DNA from: Bacteroidetes bacterium ADurb.Bin174
Lineage (GTDB): Bacteria > Bacteroidota > Bacteroidia > Bacteroidales > Paludibacteraceae
Length of the DNA stretch: 64,000 nucleotides
Assembly: GCA_002070265.1 (NCBI GenBank)
Contig: MWCX01000093.1
Coordinates: 124,001 to 188,000, forward strand
Direction of reading: 5' to 3'
This document shows positions 27,742 to 35,947 of this stretch, piece after piece; the first letter of the stretch is position 1; each line of letters begins with the position of its first letter. Position numbers and translations under genes: made by a program. Under the pieces are notes generated by a model. It was not told where the DNA came from and made no database searches. It was given only the letters and a program-made list of their open reading frames with translations.

Positions 27742-27783
27742 AAGCGAGGCTACCTTTTCATTTTGGCAGCCTTGCTTTTTTTA
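27742..27783 (+). terminator. Terminator after rng
   Basis: A 13-bp stem AAGCGAGGCTACC (27742-27754) / GGCAGCCTTGCTT (27765-27777) with one mismatch and one wobble is followed by a T run. Confidence 0.8.
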
Positions 27784-27789
27784 AAAAAG

Positions 27790-27820
27790 TTGGTCTTTTT
27801 AAAAAATATCAGTATATTTG
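27790..27820 (+). promoter_or_regulatory. Promoter of the tRNA-Gly / tRNA-fragment transcript
   Basis: TTG at 27790-27792, a 20-bp spacer and TATATTTG at 27813-27820. Transcription would begin near 27827 and run through two degenerate tRNA-Gly copies before the true tRNA-Gly, giving a leader of about 190 nt. A small hairpin plus T run (27823-27843) overlaps the start. Confidence 0.65.
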
Positions 27821-27856
27821 CGTGCTGAAAGCAGCATTTTTTTAGAAAAAGATTTA

Positions 27857-28017
27857 GAAAATAGCTCAGTTGCCAAAAGAATAGACACAAAATATGTTCT
27901 ACCAACTGAGATACAATGCGAATAATTAAAATAAGCGAAAATAGCTCAGTTGCCAAAGAGTAAACACGAAATATGCTCTACCAACTGAGATACAATGCGA
28001 ATAATTGAAATACATGC
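27857..28017 (+). repeat. Two tandem degenerate tRNA-Gly 5' copies with inverted D-arm
   Basis: GAAAATAGCTCAGTTG, identical to positions 3-18 of the tRNA-Gly downstream, occurs at 27857 and at 27937, in register with the true gene at 28018 (period 80-81 bp). After that word each copy diverges and then contains an inverted D-arm, CTACCAACTGAG. In the second copy GCTCTACCAACTGAG (27975-27989) is exactly complementary to 15 nt of the tRNA-Gly D-arm. Each copy can fold into a hairpin. Neither can encode a functional tRNA. Confidence 0.75.
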
Positions 28018-28088
28018 GAAAATAGCTCAGTTGGTAGAGCATAACCTTGCCAAGGTTAGGGTCGCGGGTTCGAGTCCCGTTTTTCGCT
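28016..28088 (+). tRNA. tRNA-Gly (GCC anticodon)
   Basis: 73 nt. The acceptor stem GCGAAAA pairs with TTTTCGC, discriminator T as expected for bacterial tRNA-Gly. The anticodon loop TTGCCAA gives GCC. D-arm AGCTCAGTTGGTAGAGC and T-loop TTCGAGT are intact. CCA is not encoded. Confidence 0.95.
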
Positions 28089-28094
28089 CTAGTG

Positions 28095-28126
28095 AAAAAA
28101 GTGAAACAACATAGTTTCACTTTTTT
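28095..28126 (+). terminator. Terminator after tRNA-Gly
   Basis: A 13-bp stem AAAAAAGTGAAAC (28095-28107) / GTTTCACTTTTTT (28114-28126) is palindromic and ends in T. It can act in either direction. The two tRNA-Leu genes that follow may therefore need their own promoter or readthrough. Confidence 0.8.
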
Positions 28127-28181
28127 GTACAATTATGATATTGTCGGTGGACAATATATGAATATATCATAATGTGATTTT

Positions 28182-28265
28182 GCCCGGATGGTGAAATTGG
28201 TAGACACGCTAGTTTCAGGGACTAGTGGCCGCAAGGCCATGCAGGTTCGAGTCCTGTTCCGGGCA
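28182..28265 (+). tRNA. tRNA-Leu (CAG anticodon)
   Basis: 84 nt class II tRNA. Acceptor GCCCGGA/TCCGGGC, discriminator A. Anticodon stem CTAGT/ACTAG with loop TTCAGGG gives CAG. The long variable arm GTGGCCGCAAGGCCAT is typical of Leu. CCA is not encoded. Confidence 0.95.
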
Positions 28266-28273
28266 CGTTTCAA

Positions 28274-28357
28274 GCGCAGGTGGTGAAATTGGTATACACG
28301 CTACTTTGAGGGGGTAGTGCCGGCAACGGCGTGTGAGTTCGACTCTCATCCTGCGCA
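28274..28357 (+). tRNA. tRNA-Leu (GAG anticodon)
   Basis: 84 nt class II tRNA, eight bases after the previous one. Acceptor GCGCAGG/CCTGCGC, discriminator A. The anticodon loop TTGAGGG gives GAG. Variable arm GTGCCGGCAACGGCGT. With the CAG and UAG isoacceptors, three leucine tRNAs lie within 4.5 kb. Confidence 0.95.
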
Positions 28358-28401
28358 CTTGGCGAGCGTTTGCACTCCTGCTCGCATCATTTCAGTACAC
28401 C

Positions 28402-29307
28402 TTATTCTCCTTCTTTCACCTCAAATGGTTCCGTATGAATATTGGTGATTGTCTTGGGTCCGAACTTATCTCTTAACCTGATTTCTATTTCGGTTGCCAC
28501 ATCATGTGACTTTACAAAACTGATGTTCTTATCCAATTTGATGTGTACATCAATGGCATAAATATTCCCTACCTTACGTGTTTTAAGATTATGTTGAAAT
28601 TTGACATCCGGATGAGACTCTATAAGGTCGATGATGATGTTTTCAGTCTCCTGAGGAAGCGAACGCTCCAAGAGTTCATGCATGCAGGGCACTCCAAGGT
28701 CAAATGCGACTTTCACAATGAAAAAGCTGACCACAACAGCGGCAATGGGATCTAATATACGCCAAGATTCACCCAAAAACATCGCTCCCGCAATTCCCAA
28801 GGATGTACCTATGGAAGAAAAAGCATCCGAACGATGGTGCCAGGCATTGGCAATAACGGCACTACTATCAACTTCCTCTCCTACCCTTTTGGTATATCTG
28901 TACAATAATTCTTTCAGTAAAATTGACACTAAAGCTGCCGTAAGTGCCAAATAAGTAGGTTGTTCCAACACCTCTCCTTTGATTACCTGCATAATTTTGG
29001 AGACGCCGCTTGTGAATATAAAAACACCGACAGCGAGTAAAGCAATGCTTATCAATAAGGTAGCAAAAGTTTCAAATTTTCCATGTCCGTATCGGTGCTC
29101 TTCATCCTTGTCTTTTACTGATATACCCACAAACACCAAAACCAATACGTCTGTGATGAAATCAGACAAAGAATGAATACCATCCGCAAGGATAGCTGAA
29201 CTTCTACCTAAAAATCCGGCTAAAATCTTAAAAGCAGTCAGCAAAACATTGACAATTAGACCAATCCACGTGACCTGATGTACTCTTTTTGCTTTATTAT
29301 TATTCAT
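28402..29307 (-). CDS. Cation diffusion facilitator (CDF) family transporter
   Basis: 301 aa with six membrane segments (about 12-200). The metal site is visible as H45xxxD49 in TM2 (GIHSLSDF) and H157xxxD161 in TM5 (HHRSDA). The C-terminal cytoplasmic domain (210-301) has the ferredoxin-like regulatory fold with VDVHIKLDKNISF. HxxxD in both helices fits Zn2+ or Fe2+/Mn2+-proton antiport, exporting metal from the cytoplasm. The gene is transcribed alone and has a perfect -7 box just upstream, next to a repeat array. Confidence 0.94.
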   Translation of the reverse strand: MNNNKAKRVHQVTWIGLIVNVLLTAFKILAGFLGRSSAILADGIHSLSDFITDVLVLVFVGISVKDKDEEHRYGHGKFETFATLLISIALLAVGVFIFTSGVSKIMQVIKGEVLEQPTYLALTAALVSILLKELLYRYTKRVGEEVDSSAVIANAWHHRSDAFSSIGTSLGIAGAMFLGESWRILDPIAAVVVSFFIVKVAFDLGVPCMHELLERSLPQETENIIIDLIESHPDVKFQHNLKTRKVGNIYAIDVHIKLDKNISFVKSHDVATEIEIRLRDKFGPKTITNIHTEPFEVKEGE

Positions 29308-29338
29308 ATCTTTAGCTGGTTGTTAGAGGTTTGAGTCG

Positions 29339-29346
29339 CAAAGTTA
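29339..29346 (-). promoter_or_regulatory. -7 box of the CDF transporter gene
   Basis: The minus strand reads TAACTTTG, a perfect match, 31 bp before the ATG at 29307. It directly abuts a GAAGTTA array whose minus-strand words (TAACTTC) differ from it only at the end. Confidence 0.6.
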
Positions 29347-29690
29347 AAGAAATTTTTGGAAGATAGGGAAGTTATTTTTAGTAGTTGGTAGTTAGTAGCT
29401 GGTAGTTAGTAGTTTTTTTGGAAGTTAAAGAAGTTAGGGAAGTTAAAGAAGTTAAGGAAGTTAGGAAGTTAGAATATTAAACCACAAAAGGCACAAAAGA
29501 AATTTCACCACTCACCACTCACTAAATCATGTCTTTGTTCTTTGTTCAGTTCTTCGTTCATCGTTTTTCGTTCTTCGTTGTCTTTATTCTTTTGTCTTTG
29601 CTCTTTGTTCTTCTTCGTTCTTCGTTTTTAGTTTTTAGTTCTTAGTTTTTCGTTGTCTTTATTCTTTTGTCTTTTGTCTTTGTTCTCAAC
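29347..29690 (+). repeat. Composite intergenic array 3
   Basis: GAAGTTA words and AGTTAGTAGCTGG words (29368-29475), then CACCACTCACCACTCAC (29508-29523), then about 160 bp of TTCTTTGTC, TTCTTCGTTC and TTTTAGTTC words. It fills the 427-bp gap between divergent genes. The order and orientation equal the other arrays. No gene is present. Confidence 0.85.
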
Positions 29691-29710
29691 AAAAATAAAG
29701 CGTATTTTTG
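29679..29710 (+). promoter_or_regulatory. Promoter of the TPR/PD40 gene, -33 box supplied by the repeat array
   Basis: TTTG at 29679-29682 belongs to the last TTTGTC word of the array. After a 20-bp spacer, TATTTTTG at 29703-29710 is a perfect -7 box. The ATG at 29735 lies 24 bp further. Confidence 0.6.
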
Positions 29711-29734
29711 TACCATTAAGAAAACCCGTAATGT

Positions 29735-31141
29735 ATGAGAGTCCTTTTTTTATCCATTTCACTTTTTTTGATTGCTAGTATTTTTTCACAATCCGCTCAG
29801 GAAGCCAGTACATTGTTCAATGAACAAAAATATGAGGAATCGAGTAAGTTGTACGCTGCCCTATTAGCCAAACGTCCGAAAGATGCCTTATACAATTATC
29901 GCTATGCCCGGTGCAACTACGAAACAGGCAACTATGAGTTAGCCATTGAACATTTTATTACGAGCGGCAATCGTTATCCCTTGCGTGATTTCTATTTGGC
30001 AGACAGCTATTTTATAACATATCAATTTGATGAAGCAATCGAATACTTTACGAGTTATATCAGCAGTTCGACCAATGAAGTATTTACCAGACAGGCCCAA
30101 GACAAACTAAGGCAAGCAAATATAGCATCCAGGTTAATTAAACGAGTAGAAGAAGTTGAAATCATTGACAGCATCGTTGTCAGTAAAGAGGACTTCTTAA
30201 AGCATTATCAATTAAGCAAAGAAACCGGTCAATTCAGCATACAAACTGTTACCGCTCCGAATAAAAAACTGATTGACCTGGTGACTTTCATTACGCAGAG
30301 AGGTGACAGAAAGATATTTTCCGATTTAGTCGATAATAATGCTCGTTTGTTTACTGCGAATAAATTATTAATCGGTTGGTCGAAACCGGAATATTTATCT
30401 AAAAACATCTTTTCAGAAAGGGATGATAACTATCCTTTCCTGATGTTGGATGGTGTTACCTTGTATTTTGCTTCCGACAACAAAAATTCCATCGGAGGAT
30501 ATGATATTTTTATCACACGCTTTAATTCAAACATCAATGATTACTTGACTCCGGAAAATATCGGAATGCCCTTCAATTCCATTTATAATGATTACATGTA
30601 TGTGGTTGATGAAGCTAAGAACGTCGGATGGTTCGTCACCGATCGCCACCAGGAAGCCGATAAAGTCACGGTTTATCAATTTAAACACCGTGACGAAAAA
30701 GTTTTTGTATCTGCCAAAGATTCGGATGATTTAATTCAAGCAGCCCAACTTAAAACCTATAAAAAAGGAAGTGCTCCTGTTTTCGTTTCCGAAGCGACAC
30801 AAGACATTCAAGAAGAACCGGAAGATATCCAAGGGGATGAAATCATCTTTCATGTAAATGACACTTTAAGCTACACAAACAGCCGGCAGTTTAAAAGTGC
30901 ACAGGCACTCAAGTTATGGCATGAATGGAATAGAATATCAGAGAACTTGAAAAAACAAGAAGCTGCACTTCAATCACTTAGAACTGAATATCTAACTATT
31001 GAAGATGAAAAAGAAAACAAAAGGCTGCAAACAGAAATTTTAAGTCTTGAAAAGCAGCTTATCAATACCAAACTGATGTACAACGAAAAAATAATGAATA
31101 TCAGAAACGAAGAAATTAAATATCTGAGGAATATTAAATAA
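29735..31141 (+). CDS. Exported TPR and PD40 (WD40-like) repeat protein
   Basis: 468 aa with a signal peptide (RVLFLSISLFLIASIFSQS). Residues 20-140 hold three to four TPRs (YNYRYARCNYETGNYELAIE). Residues 225-320 contain PD40-type propeller motifs (YPFLMLDGVTLYFASDNKNS and IGGYDIFITRF). The C-terminal 90 residues form a charged coiled coil. The arrangement resembles PorE- and OmpA-linked TPR-PD40 proteins of Bacteroidetes, but no OmpA domain is present. It is likely a periplasmic scaffold. It precedes nfeD and floA on the same strand. Confidence 0.75.
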   Translation: MRVLFLSISLFLIASIFSQSAQEASTLFNEQKYEESSKLYAALLAKRPKDALYNYRYARCNYETGNYELAIEHFITSGNRYPLRDFYLADSYFITYQFDEAIEYFTSYISSSTNEVFTRQAQDKLRQANIASRLIKRVEEVEIIDSIVVSKEDFLKHYQLSKETGQFSIQTVTAPNKKLIDLVTFITQRGDRKIFSDLVDNNARLFTANKLLIGWSKPEYLSKNIFSERDDNYPFLMLDGVTLYFASDNKNSIGGYDIFITRFNSNINDYLTPENIGMPFNSIYNDYMYVVDEAKNVGWFVTDRHQEADKVTVYQFKHRDEKVFVSAKDSDDLIQAAQLKTYKKGSAPVFVSEATQDIQEEPEDIQGDEIIFHVNDTLSYTNSRQFKSAQALKLWHEWNRISENLKKQEAALQSLRTEYLTIEDEKENKRLQTEILSLEKQLINTKLMYNEKIMNIRNEEIKYLRNIK

Positions 31142-31203
31142 AAATTATCGTTATATTTACACGTTTTTATGGAACGAACAGTTGAACAAACAATGGTAAT
31201 TAT

Positions 31204-31716
31204 ATGAATGCAGTCATTATATTTATTATGCTGCTTATTGCAGTGGGATTGTTGCTGGTAGAGATTTTTCTGATACCGGGCATTTCTGTAGCAGGCATTG
31301 GCGGACTCTTATTTTTAGGAGGCGCTGTGTATTATGCTTATGCCTATGTCGGTTCCACCGCAGGTTTTTTCACGCTACTTGCTGCCTTTGTCATGTTAGC
31401 TATTGCAATCATCATTTTTATTCGTTCTAAAGCCTTGGAGAAAATGTCGCTTCAAACAGATATAGACAGCAAACACGACCCTTTGGAGGGTATTGAGTTA
31501 AAAGAGGGCGACACAGGGATAACTTGCTCCCGTTTAGCTCCCATGGGCAAAATACAGGTAGGGGGACATGTTGTAGAAGCCAAAGCATTAGACGATTTCA
31601 TCGATCAAGATGTAGAGGTTGTTATCATTAAAGTTCAATCGACTAACGTATTGGTCAAAAGAAAAGAACAAACTGATTCAAAATCGAAAATATCAAATCA
31701 TTCATTAAAAAACTAA
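31204..31716 (+). CDS. nfeD: NfeD family protein (short, protease-less form)
   Basis: 170 aa. Membrane helices lie at about 3-20 (VIIFIMLLIAVGLLLVEIF), 30-50 and 58-77. A soluble OB-fold domain follows (about 95-160: EGDTGITCSRLAPMGKIQVG, VEVVIIKVQSTNVLVKR). It lacks the N-terminal ClpP-like serine protease found in long NfeD proteins. NfeD partners flotillin-like or stomatin proteins in the membrane. The floA gene follows after 3 bp, so the pair is translationally linked. Confidence 0.9.
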   Translation: MNAVIIFIMLLIAVGLLLVEIFLIPGISVAGIGGLLFLGGAVYYAYAYVGSTAGFFTLLAAFVMLAIAIIIFIRSKALEKMSLQTDIDSKHDPLEGIELKEGDTGITCSRLAPMGKIQVGGHVVEAKALDDFIDQDVEVVIIKVQSTNVLVKRKEQTDSKSKISNHSLKN

Positions 31717-31719
31717 ATT

Positions 31720-32721
31720 ATGGGAATTATTGAAATTATTGCTTTAGCACTATTGGGAGTTCTTATCCTGTTATTTTTCTATTATGTTCCATTTTTACTT
31801 TGGCTTTCAGCAAAAGTTACGGGCGTTCACATATCGCTGCTACAATTATTTTTAATGCGTATCAGAAAAGTTCCGCCTCATACTATCGTAGCTTGTATGA
31901 TTGAAGCTCACAAAGCTGATTTAAAGGAAGTTACACGTGACGGATTGGAAGCGCATTATTTAGCCGGCGGCCACATCGAATCAGTGACGCATGCGTTGGT
32001 ATCTGCCTCCAAAGCCAATATTGATCTGACATTTAAAATGGCAACTGCCATCGACTTGGCCGGTCGCGATGTATTTGAGGCTGTTCAAATGTCGGTAAAC
32101 CCCAAAGTAATTGATACACCTCCCGTGACTGCTGTGGCAATAGACGGTATTCAGTTGATTGCCAAAGCTCGTGTTACCGTACGGGCTAATATCAAGCAAT
32201 TGGTGGGTGGTGCCGGTGAAGAGACCGTATTGGCACGTGTAGGTGAGGGTATTGTGTCGTCCATCGGTTCTGCATTGTCACATAAGTCGGTGTTGGAAAA
32301 TCCGGATACCATATCCAAGGTAGTATTGAAGAAAGGTTTGGATGCCGGAACTGCTTTTGAAATTCTATCTATTGATATCGCCGACATTGACATAGGTAAA
32401 AACATCGGTGCACAACTGCAAATGGATCAGGCAGAAGCTGATAAAAATATTGCTCAGGCAAAAGCCGAAGAGCGCAGGGCAATGGCAGTTGCTTTAGAGC
32501 AGGAAATGAAAGCTAAAACCCAGGAACAACGTGCAAAAGTTATTGAAGCAGAAGCAGAAGTGCCTAAAGCTATAGCTGAAGCTTTCCGCAGTGGTAATCT
32601 TGGTATTATGGATTATTATCGCATAAAAAATATTGAAGCAGACACTTCCATGCGTGAAAGTATTGCCAAACCTACTACATCCAAGAAATCTGAGATAATT
32701 GGAGAAAAGAAGAAGAAGTAG
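31720..32721 (+). CDS. floA: Flotillin-like protein FloA
   Basis: 333 aa. An N-terminal membrane anchor ([20 protein letters not shown]) is followed by an SPFH-type domain with the family sequence [21 protein letters not shown] long Ala/Glu-rich coiled coil (about 235-310: [20 protein letters not shown]) mediates oligomerisation. FloA proteins organise functional membrane microdomains. Position directly after nfeD is the standard arrangement. The 3' end is followed by REP-like hairpins. Confidence 0.94.
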   Translation: MGIIEIIALALLGVLILLFFYYVPFLLWLSAKVTGVHISLLQLFLMRIRKVPPHTIVACMIEAHKADLKEVTRDGLEAHYLAGGHIESVTHALVSASKANIDLTFKMATAIDLAGRDVFEAVQMSVNPKVIDTPPVTAVAIDGIQLIAKARVTVRANIKQLVGGAGEETVLARVGEGIVSSIGSALSHKSVLENPDTISKVVLKKGLDAGTAFEILSIDIADIDIGKNIGAQLQMDQAEADKNIAQAKAEERRAMAVALEQEMKAKTQEQRAKVIEAEAEVPKAIAEAFRSGNLGIMDYYRIKNIEADTSMRESIAKPTTSKKSEIIGEKKKK

Positions 32722-32731
32722 GATCAATCAA

Positions 32732-32753
32732 GGCAATATTGCCCTTTCAGGGC
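32732..32753. repeat. REP-like hairpin pair after floA
   Basis: GGCAATATTGCC (32732-32743) and GCCCTTTCAGGGC (32741-32753) are overlapping palindromes. The second is the reverse complement of the GCCCTGAAAGGGC hairpin at 13918-13930. They may serve as terminator or mRNA-end stabiliser between convergent floA and fcl. Confidence 0.6.
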
Positions 32754-32841
32754 GTAGCATTATTGAAAACATAGGAGCGCTGCGGGGCTGTCTCAAAATA
32801 AAAATATCTTCAGTAGTTGATTACCCCCCGTTTTGAAACAA

Positions 32842-33912
32842 TTAAAGGGGTTGAGGTCTCAAGTAGTTTTCCACCACTGCCTTTACCCCTTTTTGTAACG
32901 AGATATTCGGCTTCCATCCCAGCTTAAACAATTTGCTTACATCCAATAATTTACGAGGGGTACCGTCAGGCATAGAGCTATCCCAAATAATTTCACCTTG
33001 AAATCCGACAATCTGCCGAACAAGTTCAGCTAAATCCTTGATGCTAATATCTTCTCCGCATCCGGCATTGACATGTGACGGGGTTGTGTCCGGAGCATCA
33101 TAATGTAGCAAAAGATATACGGAAGCGTCGGCCATATCATCCACATGCAAGAACTCACGCATGGGTGAACCTGTGCCCCAGAGTGTTATCGCTACCCTAT
33201 CCCTTGTTTTTTTGATCCCGAACTTAGTAAGTTTTTCCAGTATTTCCTTTTCAGAAGATTCCCCGGTGATTCCCTCTACCGGGAATCGGTTGAAGTCCTT
33301 ACGTACGGCATCCATATTATTTTCAAACAAATATTTCCCCAAAATCATTTTGCGAATTAATGCCGGCAATACATGCGATTTTTCCAGGTCGTAGTTATCG
33401 TTCGGACCGTACAAATTAGTAGGCATGATGGAAATAAAATTACAGCCGTATTGTGCATGATAAGCCTCGCACATTTTAATACCGGCAATCTTGGCAATAG
33501 CATAAGGCTCGTTGGTTGGCTCCAATAAACCTGTCAGCAATGCATCCTCCTTCATGGGTTGCCGAGCAAGTTTGGGATAGATACAAGATGAACCGAGAAA
33601 CAAGAGTTTTTTCACGCCATGCAGATAACTTTGGTGTATCACATGATTTTGGATCATCAAGTTTTCATACAAAAACTCAGCACGGTAAGTATTGTTGGCG
33701 ACAATGCCCCCTACTTTGGCAGCAGCCAAAACAACATATTCAGGTTTTTCCGCTTCAAAAAAAGCAGCTACTTCAGCTTCCTTTATCAAGTCGAGTGCCT
33801 CTATATTGCGCGTTACAATATTCGTAAAACCTTTAGACTCTAAATTTCTTTTGATAGCCGATCCTACCATGCCATTGTGACCGGCGATATAAATTTTGGA
33901 ATTTTTGTTCAT
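32842..33912 (-). CDS. fcl: GDP-L-fucose synthase
   Basis: 356 aa, an extended SDR. The Rossmann motif GHNGMVGSA lies near residues 11-19, the catalytic serines near LGSSCIYP, and YxxxK in EPYAIAKIAG. A roughly 45-residue insertion around FENNMDAVRKDFNRFPVEG is the Bacteroidales-type extension. It epimerises and reduces GDP-4-keto-6-deoxymannose to GDP-L-fucose using NADPH. It directly follows gmd, the preceding pathway step, and is the last gene of the minus-strand polysaccharide locus. Confidence 0.96.
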   Translation of the reverse strand: MNKNSKIYIAGHNGMVGSAIKRNLESKGFTNIVTRNIEALDLIKEAEVAAFFEAEKPEYVVLAAAKVGGIVANNTYRAEFLYENLMIQNHVIHQSYLHGVKKLLFLGSSCIYPKLARQPMKEDALLTGLLEPTNEPYAIAKIAGIKMCEAYHAQYGCNFISIMPTNLYGPNDNYDLEKSHVLPALIRKMILGKYLFENNMDAVRKDFNRFPVEGITGESSEKEILEKLTKFGIKKTRDRVAITLWGTGSPMREFLHVDDMADASVYLLLHYDAPDTTPSHVNAGCGEDISIKDLAELVRQIVGFQGEIIWDSSMPDGTPRKLLDVSKLFKLGWKPNISLQKGVKAVVENYLRPQPL

Positions 33913-33943
33913 TGACTATTTATTCAATGTTTATTGTCGATTT

Positions 33944-35092
33944 TTACTCAAAATAATTCAAAATCCTGAACCCTCCCTCCTTCAAATAATTTTCTTTTTT
34001 CATGACCTTGATGTCAGAGAGCATCATGTCTTCTACCAGGGTTTTTAAATTGTATTCGGGCTGCCAACCAAGTTTAGTACGGGCTTTGGTGGCATCACCG
34101 ATCAACAATTCTACTTCGGTAGGGCGGAAATAGGCTGGGTCAACCTCTACCAAAGCATCTTTCCGTTTTTTCAAGGCTTCTAAAAATTGATCCCCTACCC
34201 TTTCTGAAAAGAGTTTTTCATCTATGGAAGCTAAATAAGCTTTTTCTTCTACTCCTTCACCTTTAAACTGCAATTCCATCCCTATTTCAGCAAAAGCCAA
34301 TCTAACAAATTCACGAACAGCAGTAGTAATACCGGTTGCAATTACGTAGTCATCCGGCTTTTCCTGTTGAAGAATCAGGTACATGGCATTTACATAATCT
34401 TTGGCATGTCCCCAATCACGCTGTGCCGATAAATTACCGAGATATAATTTATCCTGCATGCCTAAAGCAATACGGGCAGCTGCACGGGTAATTTTCCGGG
34501 TTACGAATGTCTCGCCCCGCATCGGCGATTCGTGGTTAAATAAAATTCCATTGCAAGCATATATATTATAGGCTTCCCTGTAATTAACCGTAATCCAGTA
34601 GGCATATAACTTCGCTGCAGCATAAGGAGAACGCGGATAAAAAGGCGTGGTTTCTTTCTGTGGAATCTCCTGCACCAATCCGTACAACTCCGAAGTAGAA
34701 GCCTGGTACATACGTGTTTTATCCGTCATGCCCAATAAGCGCACTGCCTCCAATAGCCTCAATGCACCGATACCATCAGCATTTGCCGTATATTCAGGCG
34801 TATCAAAGCTCACCTTGACATGGCTCATCGCTGCTAAATTATAAATCTCATCCGGCTGAACCTCCTGAATGATACGGGTTAAATTCATGGAATCGGTCAT
34901 ATCTCCGTAATGCAAAATGAATTTGCGGTTATCCACATACGGATCTTGGTACAGGTGGTCTATACGATCAGTATTAAACAAGGAGGAACGACGTTTAATG
35001 CCGTGTACCGTATAACCCTTTTTCAACAAAAATTCCGATAGATAAGCTCCATCCTGCCCGGTAACACCGGTAATTAATGCAACTTTAGACAT
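33944..35092 (-). CDS. gmd: GDP-mannose 4,6-dehydratase
   Basis: 382 aa. [19 protein letters not shown] binds NADP. The catalytic set is in STSELYG (Thr/Ser-Glu) and [11 protein letters not shown] (YxxxK). [15 protein letters not shown] and [15 protein letters not shown] are signature segments of GMD. It converts GDP-mannose to GDP-4-keto-6-deoxymannose, which fcl turns into GDP-fucose. An internal promoter just upstream (35132-35160) can drive gmd-fcl separately from the rest of the locus. Confidence is very high. Confidence 0.97.
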   Translation of the reverse strand: MSKVALITGVTGQDGAYLSEFLLKKGYTVHGIKRRSSLFNTDRIDHLYQDPYVDNRKFILHYGDMTDSMNLTRIIQEVQPDEIYNLAAMSHVKVSFDTPEYTANADGIGALRLLEAVRLLGMTDKTRMYQASTSELYGLVQEIPQKETTPFYPRSPYAAAKLYAYWITVNYREAYNIYACNGILFNHESPMRGETFVTRKITRAAARIALGMQDKLYLGNLSAQRDWGHAKDYVNAMYLILQQEKPDDYVIATGITTAVREFVRLAFAEIGMELQFKGEGVEEKAYLASIDEKLFSERVGDQFLEALKKRKDALVEVDPAYFRPTEVELLIGDATKARTKLGWQPEYNLKTLVEDMMLSDIKVMKKENYLKEGGFRILNYFE

Positions 35093-35131
35093 ATAAATAT
35101 ATATTATAATGATTTCTCGCCCTCAGCCTTA

Positions 35132-35160
35132 CAAAGGTAAGCCTTTTTATTTCATTTCAA
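35132..35160 (-). promoter_or_regulatory. Internal promoter driving gmd-fcl
   Basis: On the minus strand TTG (35158-35160), an 18-bp spacer and TACCTTTG (35132-35139) match the Bacteroidetes promoter. It overlaps the 3' end of the upstream deacetylase-like gene and gives a leader of about 35 nt. Confidence 0.65.
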
Positions 35161-35943
35161 TCTTAGCAACAACCACTTTATCCGATTTTTCAGCGTTTGT
35201 AACAGATATTCTATCAGCCATTCCGCCGAATTATCTGTCCAACGCTGAGGATGAGTGATGATCATGATTTTATCAGGTAATTTTCCGGATTGAATTGCAT
35301 CAGTCAACTCAAAGGTAGTTCGATAATTTAAGATGCTGTTTTGTATATTAACTTTATCCCTTACACTGAAGCGTTCTCCGTTCCACATTCTACCCGTATC
35401 CGTAAGATAATACATATCTGCAACAGCAGGCTTCTCCCCTGCCCCGAACAAATCAAAATAAGGTTCGCCTATAATGCCATAATCCCTGTAATCGTAAGTT
35501 TTCCATAAATCTTTATTATCATAAGCCGAAGTCGGACTACCATGCATGCATATCGTTTTCACCGGATAAAACTGTCTAAAATACTGCAATTGCTTTTCAA
35601 AATGTTGAATAGCGGCTTTCTGATCACCTTTTGTAATGGATAAATCTTCGTAATGGTATCCGATTTCGTGGCCTAAGCCTACAATCTTTCGGATAATATC
35701 GGGGCGATTACTTTGTTTTAAAATGCGGAAATAATAGGTAGCTCGTATACCTAAGCTATGTTCTCTTTCTGCCATTTTCAACGCATTAAAAGCAAGTTTG
35801 TCAATATCATGTCGGAGAATGACATATTGCCCTGTTGCTTTTCCTTTACAATGCTCTTCAAAAGTTAAAAAAGAATATTGAAGGTTTTGAAGCATTAATA
35901 ATAATTGTTCGTATATGGAGAGAGTAAAATCTTTCAATTTCAT
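35152..35943 (-). CDS. Polysaccharide deacetylase-like (NodB-fold) protein
   Basis: 263 aa from the ATG at 35943, four bases after the upstream stop; an in-frame TTG seven codons earlier would overlap that gene. Motifs of the NodB-type barrel are visible: LRHDIDK (metal-binding Asp/His region), HEIGYHYEDL and a late ITHPQRW. It resembles the WbmS-like group often found in O-antigen loci. It may deacetylate a sugar residue or another carbohydrate. Two metal ligands are evident, but activity is not certain. It lies between the first epimerase gene and gmd. Confidence 0.7.
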   Translation of the reverse strand: MKLKDFTLSIYEQLLLMLQNLQYSFLTFEEHCKGKATGQYVILRHDIDKLAFNALKMAEREHSLGIRATYYFRILKQSNRPDIIRKIVGLGHEIGYHYEDLSITKGDQKAAIQHFEKQLQYFRQFYPVKTICMHGSPTSAYDNKDLWKTYDYRDYGIIGEPYFDLFGAGEKPAVADMYYLTDTGRMWNGERFSVRDKVNIQNSILNYRTTFELTDAIQSGKLPDKIMIITHPQRWTDNSAEWLIEYLLQTLKNRIKWLLLRLK

Positions 35944-35947
35944 CTTT

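Noticed and set aside
27823..27843. Small hairpin TGCTG/CAGCA with a T run, considered as an attenuator
   Set aside because: It overlaps the predicted transcription start, so most of its 5' arm may not be transcribed; not called as a terminator.
27750..28132. Minus-strand frames of 68 codons over the tRNA-Gly region
   Set aside because: They are antisense to tRNA-Gly and its degenerate copies; the resemblance to each other comes from the repeated tRNA sequence.
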